Positions 54,762 to 64,000 of a stretch of 64,000 bases of DNA are shown one piece after another. Under the pieces are notes generated by a model that saw only the letters and a list, made by a program, of their open reading frames with translations, did no database searches and was not told the origin of the DNA. The position numbers were made by a program, and so were the translations under genes. Numbering within the stretch: the first letter of the stretch is position 1; each line of letters begins with the position of its first letter. The stretch is from Telopea speciosissima (Eukaryota > Streptophyta > Magnoliopsida > Proteales > Proteaceae), in contig NC_057919.1 in the NCBI RefSeq assembly GCF_018873765.1, positions 66,706,984 to 66,770,983 on the forward strand, read 5' to 3'.

Positions 54762-54953
54762 AAGGGGAACCGTTCTCTGCATGGGAGCGCAAGGGCCATG
54801 TGCGTGCAACAACCAATGAGAGTGCGTACACTAGCACATTGGAGGGGTGAAAATTCCGTCATTCATGGGGTGGGGCAGTCAATTCCACCCCCAATTGTGT
54901 CTGGGCGTGGCCCCTGTGTCCCATGCAGAGAGCTTTTCTCCTAATTAACTATA
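54762..54953. mobile_element. GGGGCCAC-family MITE with clear inverted ends
   Basis: The left end GGGGAACCGTTCTCTGCATG and the complement of the right end GGAGAAAAGCTCTCTGCATG pair for about 33 bp (through GGGAGCGCAAGGGCC / GGGACACAGGGGCC). The interior has CAACCAATGAGAGTGCG and GTGTCTGGGCGTGGCCCC. It is the best-preserved member of the family in this window. Confidence 0.65.
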
Positions 54954-55374
54954 GATTAAATACTTAAAATGCTTAAGATTTCTAATAGATTTTTAAAATT
55001 TAAATATTTAGACAAAACCTTGAGGAAGCTTTGGCTTGAATAGGTATCAAACTTGATCACTAAGGACATATTTGGTTAGAAATAAAGCGAAATAAAAAAT
55101 TAATAATTTTATAATTATTAAAAAAATAATTTTATAAGTAACTGAACAATGTAAAAATATGAGAACAAAAATTTACCATGTTATGGGTATATTTTGGATG
55201 AAAAATGAAAGAAAATTAGATTACAATTCATATGTTGTTGAATTAGTTACACAATTATTAGAAATGATTGCAAAATTTTTTCATTTATTTCTAATCAAAC
55301 GGAACCTTAAACATTTTGCATGTAAGCAGTACACAGACATAATAGTTTTATTTGACAAGCATACATATAATAGG

Positions 55375-55545
55375 ACCGAGTTTCCCTCAACCCATGGTGA
55401 ATGGGGTCCCATTCATCGAGGGGTGGGAGAGGGTGGGAATGAGAATCGAAAGGGTATTTTGGAACATACAAAAACCCTAAGAGGGGTTTGTGAGCCCTAG
55501 GATAGTGGGTGAACCGTCCTCTATGGGTGGAGGAAAACTGTCTTA
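55375..55545. repeat. MITE-like element with CCTCCACCCAT ends
   Basis: The left end GACCGAGTTTCCCTCAACCC and the complement of the right end GACAGTTTTCCTCCACCCAT are similar inverted sequences. A related end lies at 49907-49935 (GCAGTTTTCCTCCACCCATG). Confidence 0.45.
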
Positions 55546-55746
55546 TATAATATATTGACACCCAACTTGTCCTATGTTTAAGATTTACTCCAATATACCC
55601 AATTGAAAGAAATTTCTTCAACACCAAATCATGCGAAAGAAGCAGAAACTGAGCCTTCCCTTTGTCTCCTAAAGATTCTCTAGATAAAGAAAAATATTCG
55701 AAGAAAGTAAAATTTGTGAACTTGTATTTTTAATTGGAGAAACTTT

Positions 55747-56050
55747 TTTTGGCTAAAAGGTCAGCAAGTATAGATTATAAGAGATAAAGAATGTACAAGC
55801 TACAGAAAATAAGATGATCCTCTAAGGATCAACTACTCAGAAGAGAGCAAAAGGAGGAATAAACATTAGCAGAAACGAAATTTGGGTCTGCCCGTAGCTT
55901 CCCAACTGATTGAGTGAGCCAGGAAACCTGGAGTGTCATTCCACTGCTCAGAGATTTTGCGCCTTGCTGCTCGGTTGGCCAGGGTGTCTGCTGGGACATT
56001 ACTTTCTCTGAAACAGTGGGTGATACGCCACTGAATAGAAAAGAGGTAAA
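55747..56050 (-). pseudogene. L1-type LINE 3' fragment (RNase H end)
   Basis: The minus-strand translation gives SIQWRITHCFRESNVPADTL and ANRAARRKISEQWNDTPGFL, then a stop (TAA or TAG in alternative frames) near 55880. This is the C-terminal RNase H region of plant L1 LINEs (FRESNVPADTLAN). About 130 bp of 3' UTR and an A-run (plus-strand T7 at 55746-55752) follow. The 5' part is absent. Confidence 0.7.
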
Positions 56051-56996
56051 GTGCTGCTATGATTGGAGAAACTAGATTCTAAAGAATTTAAAGACAAAAG
56101 ATGGAGAAGCTCCCATGAACATGCACTTAGACAACCCAAATTATTAATTGGATCTATCCCAAACATCCAAATACATATGATTGTAAGTTCCAAATGCAAA
56201 CAAAATGGGATATACATCAGTTTGGATCCTAGGTGCAACTTGCTTGGTAGAAAATCTTTTCTTTGCATCTTTTAATTTGTTTATTTAATTTATTTTTTTG
56301 TGTACAATGTAGTATGCATATGTCAATGTCCAGTTTTGTTTCTCTTAAAAAAAAGGTAAGATAAGGAAAGGTAAGGTGGGGTGGGGGGATTCAGATGCTT
56401 TATTCTTTTTTGGAGCATAGTTGGAAAACTAGGTTTTGACTCAGGCAAGTCATTCAAGTCGATTAAAAAAATAAAATAAAATTAACATCATCAAAAATTG
56501 TAGAGATTCGCCGAGGTTTAAAAAATGACTAGACTAGGTCTGAGTTTTTTACTTACTTTGTAATTTTGTCTGAGTTATGTAAAACTCACTGAATTTGGTT
56601 ATTTTTTTATCGGATCATATATTATTCATAGATCATAAGTTTGGTTTATAGCTAAACAAAACCTTATAATTTTTGTTTGTTATCTTCAATATTAGTCCCC
56701 TTTTTTTTTTCACCTATGAAGTATCCATAGCTTTGGTCCCTCCTCACTCAGAAGATATTTAAAAAAAAAAACAAAAAAAAACATGACTTGTCCTGAGCCG
56801 GTTTGATTAGCCCTACTTACCAAGTCTTGAAAAGGGAAGGGCGAGTCAAGTCAAAAAACCAAAATTTCCAATTATCCCTAATTAAATAATCAATAGTGGC
56901 ATAAGGAAATATACTTTACATATGAATGAATTTTGAATACAAATAAATGACAGAAGGGAAAATGAAAGTTACCTGGTCGCATGACTCCAATGCCTA

Positions 56997-57303
56997 GACT
57001 CAGGAGGATTGAGCTCCTCTCTAGAGATCCCAGTGCCCAGGGAGTGCCCAAAGGGGCATCTAATTGTAGGGCTGTGTCGCACACATCCTGATGGTTGACT
57101 GGGTGTATGTCAGGATTTGTGTGTGGCACAACCCAGCCCTTGGATGCCAGATCTTTATCCTCTCAAGTGTGGTGCATTGTCCGATGTGCCACGTTGGTAC
57201 ATTGGGCAGTGCATGTACTTGAGAAGATAAAATTCCTTGGATGCCTCCTGGGCACTCCTTGGGCGTTGGGCTCTTTGGAGAGGAGCAAGATCTGACTCAG
57301 GAG
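56997..57303. repeat. Nested inverted-repeat element (three-stem layout)
   Basis: Outer arms: GACTCAGGAGGATTGAGCTC...GTGCCCAGGGAGTGCCCAAA (56997-57062) pairs with 57240-57303. Inside are two further hairpins: AGGGCTGTGTCGCACACATC with GTGTGTGGCACAACCCAGCC (57067-57140), and TATCCTCTCAAGTGTGGTGC with GCATGTACTTGAGAAGATA (57156-57228). Non-coding. Confidence 0.65.
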
Positions 57304-57436
57304 CACCTGAAAGTACCACCATGTCTCGTGAAATAAAAAATGATATCAATATTGATGCCCCTGCTTGAACTCTCATTGGCTCGTGACACGATCGGACATG
57401 ATCTCTTGCCTACTGTCGCCTGCCCCTACTACTGGG

Positions 57437-57548
57437 AGTGCCCCACACACAAGCAAGGCAGAATGTACCACTTTAACCCTGCCCGAACGCCTTGTCCGAG
57501 TTGGGGTAAGGTGGTACTTTCCGCCGCCCTTGTGTGTTGGGGTGCACG
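57437..57548. repeat. Inverted-repeat hairpin
   Basis: GTGCCCCACACACAAGCAAG...ATGTACCACTTTAACCC (57437-57480) is complementary, with mismatches, to GGGGTAAGGTGGTACTTTCC...CCTTGTGTGTTGGGGTGCAC (57504-57547). Confidence 0.65.
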
Positions 57549-57634
57549 GCAGTACCGGACAGACGAGGCATGAACCTTTCATACATGCTTATTTTAATGC
57601 CATATCTCAAACTTTTGCTTTTACGCCCATAGCA

Positions 57635-57770
57635 GGAATGTTCCTGTTACAAGGCTAGCAGCCAAGAAAATGGAATAATTCATTTTCCCTTTGGGTTCAT
57701 AAATATCCCCTTAGATTTTGATATTTTCTAAAATACCCCTTGGCTGACAGCCTTGTAATAGGAACATTCC
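57635..57770. repeat. Short MITE-like hairpin
   Basis: GGAATGTTCCTGTTACAAGG (57635-57654) with CTAGCAGCCAAG pairs with TTGGCTGACAGCCTTGTAAT and AGGAACATTCC ending at 57770. The arms of about 32 bp have few mismatches around an AT-rich loop. Confidence 0.7.
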
Positions 57771-58000
57771 AAACTTTCGTCCCATTTTAATGCCACATGT
57801 TAAATTACCATGATGAGAATGCCTGGCGCTTGAATGGAGAATTAAAAAGAAAGTCGTCTGGTCAGTGGTAGTAAAGACTGCAAAGCGATAAGATATTTAG
57901 TAATTACCATCAATGGTTCCAACTGTATCCATTCATTAAACAGTGAAGATGATGATGAAGAAGATAACCAGATAACCATTGTGATTGGAGTCACCGAGGG

Positions 58001-58420
58001 TCTAGGGTTTTGGAGTTTTAACTTACCAGTTATCACACCTCACATGCTTACCATGGCGGTCACGGATTCTCCCGAGGGGAGCAATGAGGGTTAAAACCTG
58101 AACGAACAAACTAATGAATGGGTGGGAAGAAGAAGAAGAGATAAAGAAGAAGAAGAGATAAAGAGAGAGAGAGAGAGAGAGAGAGAGATGAGCAATAATG
58201 GAGTGTCCAAAAGGAGCAGGAGCAGTACAGGTGGCTATCGTACTTTGGGGCCGCACAGGTTGCACAGAGCGGCTCACTCTTTCGGACTTTCACTTTCCCC
58301 CCAGCGGCCCAGCTCCGTTACGACGTTGCCCATGTCAGTAGTATATGTTTTATCGGGACCCACCACCATACTTGAACAGTAACCAAGCAACGTGGTGTGT
58401 AATGTCCATGTCAATGTTTC

Positions 58421-58463
<43 letters not shown>

Positions 58464-58541
58464 CCCCCGTGCCACGGCGGGTGCTAGTGAATGGGAGATG
58501 AGAAATGGCGGTGAGGTGTTTGTGAGAAAGACCTATAAATA
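58001..58541 (+). promoter_or_regulatory. KNOX upstream region with telobox, (GA)n tracts and TATA box
   Basis: TCTAGGGTTT (58001-58010, reverse of the telobox AAACCCTAGA), (GA)13 at 58163-58188, (GA)19 at 58423-58460, and TATAAATA at 58534-58541, which would start transcription near 58565. GA tracts are bound by plant BBR/BPC proteins, which are known regulators of KNOX genes. Telobox and GA motifs are both features of Arabidopsis Polycomb response elements. Confidence 0.6.
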
Positions 58542-58564
58542 ATGGGAGCATCACTGATCCTTCC

Positions 58565-59410
58565 TCCCAAACCCCAACTCTCAGTTACCATAAGTTACAT
58601 CTCGTTCTCCCCCTTACTACCTACTGTTTCGGAGCGTGCGAGAAAGTGCGGTGCCCGTTGCGTCCCTCTCTGAAACTCAAGTACTCTCTCTCTCTCTCTT
58701 TCTCCGCGAGTCTGGGTTTATTAAAAAAGCTCTGACTGCACGTCACTGCTTCAGGTCTATTTCAGGTCTTGTCTTTTCCAGCTTAAACGCAGAGAGGGAG
58801 TATAGCTAGCAAGCTAGGTAGGGTTTGCAGAGCTATATATATTTACGGTTTCGGAAGAATAGCTGTTAATCCATCCATTCCCGCTTCTCCTTGCAGCACT
58901 CAGCACGGGAGCCTCAGCGGTCAAACCTCAAACAGGTTCAGTTTCTGTTTCTGGTAAAGTATTAAACTTACTCATCTGGGAAGGCTATTAAAGAAAGCTC
59001 CGAATTGTAACCTAGAAACAGGAAGTGTAGAGCGTAGAGTCTGTTGTAGACTACTTAAGATTCCAAGAATCGTCTGATATCTTGAAAATTCATGTGAAAG
59101 TGATAATAATCGCAAAACTAAAGAAGCTGCTTCAAGATCTGTCTCATTCTTTTTTCGTTCAAGTGGATTGTTTTCGTCTTTTTCGTGAGAATCTGATAAT
59201 TTGTCAGGTTTCTGTAGCTGCAGTAAGAGAGATCACTCAAACTCCATTTGAAATAAAATAAGAATTAAGGTTGCTTTTGAATTTTCTGTAGAATAAGCCG
59301 GAAGGATCAATACAATTCAAGTTGGGACTTGGGAGTTTTGCTTTTGGAGTTCGTTACAGCTACCAGAAATGGCGGAGTGATTTTTGGCAATCCTTTTTAA
59401 AGATATTTTT
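58565..59410 (+). other. Probable KNOX 5' leader with minimal uORFs
   Basis: About 850 bp between the TATA-derived start and the ATG, including a CT run (58684-58701). Two tiny upstream frames are visible: ATG-TGA with no sense codon after the start (59092-59097), and ATG GCG GAG TGA (59369-59380), ending 30 bases before the main ATG. Whether a leader intron removes either is unknown. Confidence 0.4.
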
Positions 59411-60141
59411 ATGGAAGATTTTTACCGGCTCGATCCTGCGATTTCTCGTTCTGATGAAATCGCGGGAGTTGGAAACGTCGTTCCAGTTCCAGCTCCAGTT
59501 ACAGCGACGGAATTTGACCGTCAAGACGAAAACATCTTTCAAATCGAAGCCAACGAGCCGGAAATCTCTGGATCGGAGATTTCCAGTCTGATCAAAGCTC
59601 AGATCGCAAACCATCCTCGCTATCGTAGCTTAGTGAATGCTTATATAGAATGTCGGAAGGTCAGTCCACTTCTCGAACTGATAATTAGCTTCTTTTTTTT
59701 TTTCCTCGAAAATTTTTCTGAACACCTTTCCTGTGTTCTCTCACAGGTCGGAGCGCCACCGAAAATGGCGTCTCTTCTTGAAGAAATCGCTCGAGAAAAC
59801 CACCCTAATTGTGGTTCTAGGGAGATAGGAGCGGATCCAGAACTCGACAAGTTCATGGTAATGCCGAGGGAGAAAACTACTTCAAAATTTCCCTTTTCTT
59901 AGGTTTTTAGGTTAATTGATCGTAAAGTAGAACAGTGAAGTATATATTACTTTTTTTTTCCCCTGATTGTTGCAGGATTCGTACTGCGAAGTTCTTTACA
60001 GATACAAGGAAGAACTATCGAAGCCGTTCGATGAAGCAACAAGTTTTTTGAGCAATATCGAAACGCAGCTCAGCGATCTCTGCAAGGTAGCTTCTTCCTC
60101 GACCACAACGACCTCTGCTTCCTTTGGGAATTACCACTCAG
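59411..60141 (+). CDS. Class I KNOX homeobox protein, 5' part (KNAT2/KNAT6-like)
   Basis: Three coding exons are present: 59411-59659, 59747-59857 and 59976-60141 (175 codons so far, phase 1 at the last donor TCAG|GTATGG). The start is MEDFYRLDPAISRSDEIAG. KNOX1 (about 55-100) reads ISSLIKAQIANHPRYRSLVN, AYIECRK and VGAPPKMASLLEEI. KNOX2 (about 110-160) reads GADPELDKFM, DSYCEVLYRYKEELSKPFDE and ATSFLSNIETQLSDLCK. GADPELDxFM and FLSxIETQLSxLC are typical of the KNAT2/KNAT6 clade of class I TALE homeobox proteins, meristem transcription factors that pair with BELL proteins. ELK and homeodomain exons must lie beyond 64000: intron 3 is at least 3.9 kb, as is usual for class I KNOX genes. The break is the window edge, not a truncation. 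Confidence 0.88.
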
Positions 60142-62689
60142 GTATGGATTCTCTACTCTACGCGCTTCTCTCTCTTCTCTGTGTCTTGTCTTTTACAGCC
60201 ACGTTAACTGTTATGGGTTTTCCCGTTACAAGCGTTGTGAATATAAAAACGTTACCTTTATTGTTACACGTAGTGTGTATTTTATCAAGGAAATGCTGTC
60301 ATTTCGAAGGTGAGGGTTAGTACTACACATTCCCCCCAACATGGAATGTTGAGCATCTTGTGAGCAAGTATGCACAAATTTGTAGAGCGCTTGTTGCATC
60401 ACTGTTCTTCAATCCTAGGTCCTGTCGGTGCAGGAAGAATATTGAGACATCGCAAAATAAGGATGACTATCTTTCAAGGGGTTGATCGTCTGAACTTGTT
60501 GGAAGAAGGGAAACAAAAAAATAGGTTTTGGGGAATAAAGAACATCCATAAATGATCCACGGTGGAAGTTTAGACTTAAGTGGAGCGATCCATTTGTAGA
60601 TTTGCAGTAAGAGAAATACTTCTGGGCAAGATGGTTGGCCTAGTGGATTTCGATGGGCAAGAATTACCATACTTGACGAATTTGGATCTCCGAACTACGT
60701 TTGACCTGATTCCTCAAGAATCCAAGAATAAATAGGTAACTTGGTGAATTAGAGGGTTAATTAAGTTCACAAAATTTTAGGGAAATGAAAAAGAGCAATG
60801 AACCTTATTAGCTTAAGGTTTACAACAGGAATTCGAATAACACTGGAGTATCCCAACAAAGAGGCTAAGTTGGAAAAACAAGTTAGAGATGACACCCCCA
60901 ACACCCCAAAGAAAAAGTATCTCCAATTTCTGACTTATAAGTGTATATGCTTTTGATCATGAATGTTTTGAAAATAAGTTAAATATGAACTGGGATGCAA
61001 CTGTTTCAATGCTTTCTGTTGCATGAGGATAGTTTTGATGAGTTCCAAGAGTATTCTGCAATTGTCCTCAAATGCAGTTTTAGAGGGGGATGTTTAATTG
61101 TGGAAGCAATATTTTTTTGAGCCACATTTGCCTCTAGTTACCTCTAGTTCGAAAATCATACCACTTCAAAATTATGTTGCACTGTTAGAACAAGTCAAAT
61201 GAGTTGGTTCTGTATCACTTTTGTGTCTGGTTTTATATTTTACGACATTACAACCCAAAATTCAGAGGAAGTAATGGAACCTGTAGTACTGAAAAACTTT
61301 TTGAAATCAATTCAAAAAATTTATATTGTCAATATAGATAGATGTGGTCTGTTGGAAAATAGTTTACTGTGGGGTAACATATTTTTCTGCCTCCTTTTTC
61401 AATGAACTTGATTTAATTTATTGAACATTACAAGTATAACCATTCAATGGTAATTGGGGAATTGTTGCATCCTTGACATTTAATCTAGCTAAATTTTTTG
61501 TGCAACATAGTGCTGGTTAGAGTATTCATCAGATCTTAGTATGCTGAATTAATGTAGTCTGTGGCCCCTTCGTCAATGACATCGAAAAAGTTAAGTTGGG
61601 TTAAGAAGGTTGTCTAGTCTCTAATTGTTTCAAACTGTTTGTATGGATATCAATGCTTTGTCTTGGGAAAGATTCGAGATTTCAGTTTCAACCTTGGTTT
61701 CGAGCTTCCAACTGAAATTCAATTGAAACTCAGTATGTTTCGGCTGGCCATAGTTAGGCCCGAGACTTCATGGAAACCCTAATTAAGCATCTCAATTCCC
61801 AACCTATTGGAACCTTTAGATTGTAAAAAACACTCATCCAAGTTTTGGTTTCATACCTAGATTGGTAGTGTACAATATACTCTACTGTATACTTTCTCAA
61901 AGCTTATTTTATACATAGTTTAGTATTAGAATACAAAATATTCGAAAACAACTAAAACACACATTAGGAATGAAGAAAAACCATTTAATATTAACAATGT
62001 TATAGTGTTACAAGTAGTTAAGTACAAGTGTACAACCAAGGTTAAAGACCTTTAGGAACTGTTCCTCCAACTGTAAGTCAGTACCACATAGAGTTCTGGG
62101 AAAGCTCAAAACCTTTGTGGAAAAAGGGTATACCTCTAGGTTTGGATTTTGCAAATCTTGCTCAAAAGCGGTAAATAGTTGTTGTCGATGCATTGTAGTA
62201 GTGTCCAACATTTTGTTCCTCTAGGAAATGTTGGTGATTTGGCCAAAAATACCAAATATGGGTTTTTCGTTTTTGGAGTTGCCTCCATCTAACAGGCGAA
62301 ACCACTTGAAACTCACAAATGGGTCACATTTCATTGGAACAATGCTTTAATATGCAGTGTTTTGTGTTGAAATGATACCGAAATTGAAATTTGGCGAGAA
62401 CTGTAAAATTTTGGTCGAAATTCTGCATATCTAGTGAATCGACCTGCATTTCACTTTGCCTTTTGTCGAAACGAAAATGTTTCACGAAATCTCAGTCCTT
62501 TCAACTGAAATTTCGAACCGTGTTTTGGGATTGTTTGTATGGACATTGATAATTTTGGAGGGAGAGTTGTTGTAGGATGACGTTTGACTGAGTTTGGGGG
62601 TGGGTAAAGCAATCCCCTCACCTTCCCCCGAAAAAAAAAATGAAGAAAAGTAAGTTGATATTTGGGTTAAACAAGGTCACAAAAAAGAA
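60142..62689 (+). other. KNOX intron 3, left part
   Basis: No exon is recognisable. Holds diverged GAAATTTCGG-type repeat pieces (61670-61760, 62380-62525) like the one in SWN intron 8. Short ORFs are chance. The intron continues into the LINE below. Confidence 0.5.
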
Positions 62690-64000
62690 GGTTTTTTTTT
62701 TGAAATAAAAAATTTATTGAAGATTAAAAAGGAGGCAAACAAGCCTAAAGATAGACAAAAGCAAAGAAAGCTAAAGCCTAAAAAGGGGACTCAGTCCTAA
62801 AAGACATATTGGCGAGGGCAACAAGCCACTCGCTCATCCAAGAGAAATAATAAAATAAGGTTACGGAGGATCTGTGAGCCGCACCGAGGGGGTTCTTATC
62901 TTATTCGATCATCGAGGGATCTCAGCATATACACCAGGCTGATCAAGAGCCACACGGGCCAAAAGAGCCGCCTCCTCTGGTGAAAAAGGAGATGGATTTT
63001 TTTGCAACCCCACTCCTAACTCCTTTTCAACCTCTCTATGAGAATTTTTAATGGTCTCAGCGACTTATCCAGCTTCAGTCTCTTGTCGTCGACGGTGTGA
63101 TCCAGGGATAATGTTCGCCTGCTCCACATTCCGATCCCGAACTTGCCGGCGTCGCGACACTTTTATGAAAAGAGCTTCACTCCCTGCTTCATCATCTTGC
63201 TCATTCGTAGCGTGAACCACAACTGCAGTTCTACCAGTATCACAGCTTGTGACAGAAATTGGTGAAAGAACCACTTCTAAACGACCCTCCTCTTGAGGTA
63301 CTAAACTCATTGAACAAACCGGGCTTGAATGCATTGATGGAACGTCATTACTAAACTCATTTCCACTGCTCATTGAATCGCTTGACTTATCCAACATAAC
63401 CTTCTGGGAAAGTGAGTGAGAGACTCTAGTTATAGCGTGTCTATTAAATTCCTGATTTTCCTCCCTTGAGTTTGAAAAATCCGAAGATTTTGCAACTGCC
63501 TCCGCAACATGCTCCTCCCTTTCCTTCTCAGAGTTAACCTCATTAGTGCCGACCTGCACCACCGCCATCCCTACCGACTTCTCCACGCCATTATTATCCA
63601 AACTCCTACCTCGTGAAGAGTGCACAATAGGGAAGTTAAGATTTGAAACAGCTGGACCACCTTCCTTAGTGCCCAAGCTAATAGAATTGAAAACAGAATC
63701 TAACACCCTGGCCCACTTGTCATATTGCCAACAATAGTAGAAGTTGACACAATTTCTACTACCTCACACTCCCGAGAATCATGTTTATCCAATGGCGAAG
63801 ATTGAATCTGCTCGGATTGACCATCCTTGGTAGTATTTGTAACCACCTTTGGCCGCCACACCTTTCGACGATATTCCACCAGCCGTTCATCCACATAATT
63901 CGCTCCTGGTGTTGTAAAGTTCTCTCTCTCTTGATATCGGGCAGAACAGTTATCCACATGATGGCCATAACGACCACATGAAGCACAACGGGACGGAGGA
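62690..64000 (-). mobile_element. L1-like LINE derivative, ORF1 only, inside KNOX intron 3
   Basis: The 3' end is a poly(A) tail, seen as T10 at 62692-62701. About 360 bp of 3' sequence follow, then an ORF1-like coding region continuing off the window. The knuckle CASCGRYGHHVDNC (about 63930-63975; CX2CX4HX4C) is the zinc knuckle of plant L1 ORF1 proteins. Downstream come acidic and serine-rich stretches (63706-63065). The frame breaks near 63700 between the two parts. No endonuclease or reverse transcriptase lies between ORF1 and the tail, so ORF2 has been lost and the element is non-autonomous. The 5' end and target duplication are outside the window. Confidence 0.65.
63065..64000 (-). pseudogene. 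LINE ORF1 (zinc-knuckle protein), partial and frameshifted
   Basis: The upstream segment (to 63700) has the zinc knuckle and a basic stretch (VEYRRKVWRPKVV). The downstream segment (63706-63065) starts at MLDSVFNSIS in another frame and ends ...RRRQETEAG stop. The two overlap around KWARVLDS/GNMTSGPGC, which indicates a single frameshift near 63700. The N-terminal DUF4283-type region, if present, is beyond the window. Confidence 0.55.

Noticed and set aside
55999..56268. Minus-strand ORF of 89 codons next to the LINE fragment
   Set aside because: Only its last residues border the RNase H region, and those are in a different frame. The rest shows no LINE motif, so I did not extend the LINE beyond 56050.
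57340..57658. Overlapping ORFs on both strands at 57.34-57.66 kb
   Set aside because: They arise from the GC-rich inverted-repeat hairpin at 57437-57548, and the composition explains the open frames.
58023..58382. ORFs with Ser/Leu or Arg/Glu runs around the GA tracts
   Set aside because: Dipeptide runs are simple translations of (GA)n and lie in the KNOX upstream region.

Overview
This is nuclear DNA of a flowering plant: spliced genes with GT-AG introns, plant-specific families (class I KNOX, TBL, SWINGER-type E(z)) and dense LTR retrotransposons, SINEs, LINEs and MITEs. Large introns, AT-rich spacers and several nested insertions suggest a medium or large genome. The proteins are dicot-like. 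A basal eudicot or magnoliid is possible, but the sequence alone does not settle this.

Genes in order. (1) A UBC32-type ER-anchored ubiquitin-conjugating enzyme on the minus strand (550-4396, 5 coding exons, 312 aa). (2) Divergent from it, a complete SWINGER/EZA1-type Polycomb H3K27 methyltransferase on the plus strand (5031-38047, 18 coding exons, 853 aa). (3) A trichome-birefringence-like (TBL) polysaccharide O-acetyltransferase on the minus strand (40372-42320, 5 exons, 507 aa). (4) A gene-poor, repeat-rich spacer of about 16 kb (42321-58530). (5) The 5' part of a class I KNOX gene of KNAT2/KNAT6 type on the plus strand (coding from 59411). Its third intron runs off the window, so the ELK and homeobox exons are not present. 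All splice junctions were set by eye from reading frame, family similarity and GT/AG (one GC/AG) signals.

The SWN gene is stretched to 33 kb by mobile elements. Intron 10 alone is 15.6 kb and splits the SANT-like region. It holds a Copia LTR remnant, a gag-only LTR element (TR-GAG type), a second Copia fragment and a decayed Gypsy-like element. The Gypsy-like element hosts a complete but defective antisense Copia element with target duplication GGTTC. Three members of one tRNA-derived SINE family, a second SINE type, hAT-like MITEs with 8-bp target duplications and an RTE LINE relic occupy other SWN introns. The reading frame of SWN is intact throughout.

Possible functional links: the UBC32/SWN intergenic region carries a TGACGTGG/CCACGTCA inverted pair of the kind bound by ER-stress bZIP factors, which fits an ERAD E2. 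The KNOX upstream region carries (GA)n tracts and a telobox, the two motif classes linked to PRC2 recruitment in Arabidopsis, and a PRC2 catalytic gene lies about 20 kb away. No unmistakable new gene system was found. The most unusual items are the nested and chimeric retroelements, an almost pure C:G-to-T:A nonsense spectrum in the Copia element, a G-box palindrome in its LTRs, an apparent GC-AG intron in the SET domain, duplicated splice sites, and a cluster of nested hairpins at 57.0-57.8 kb.
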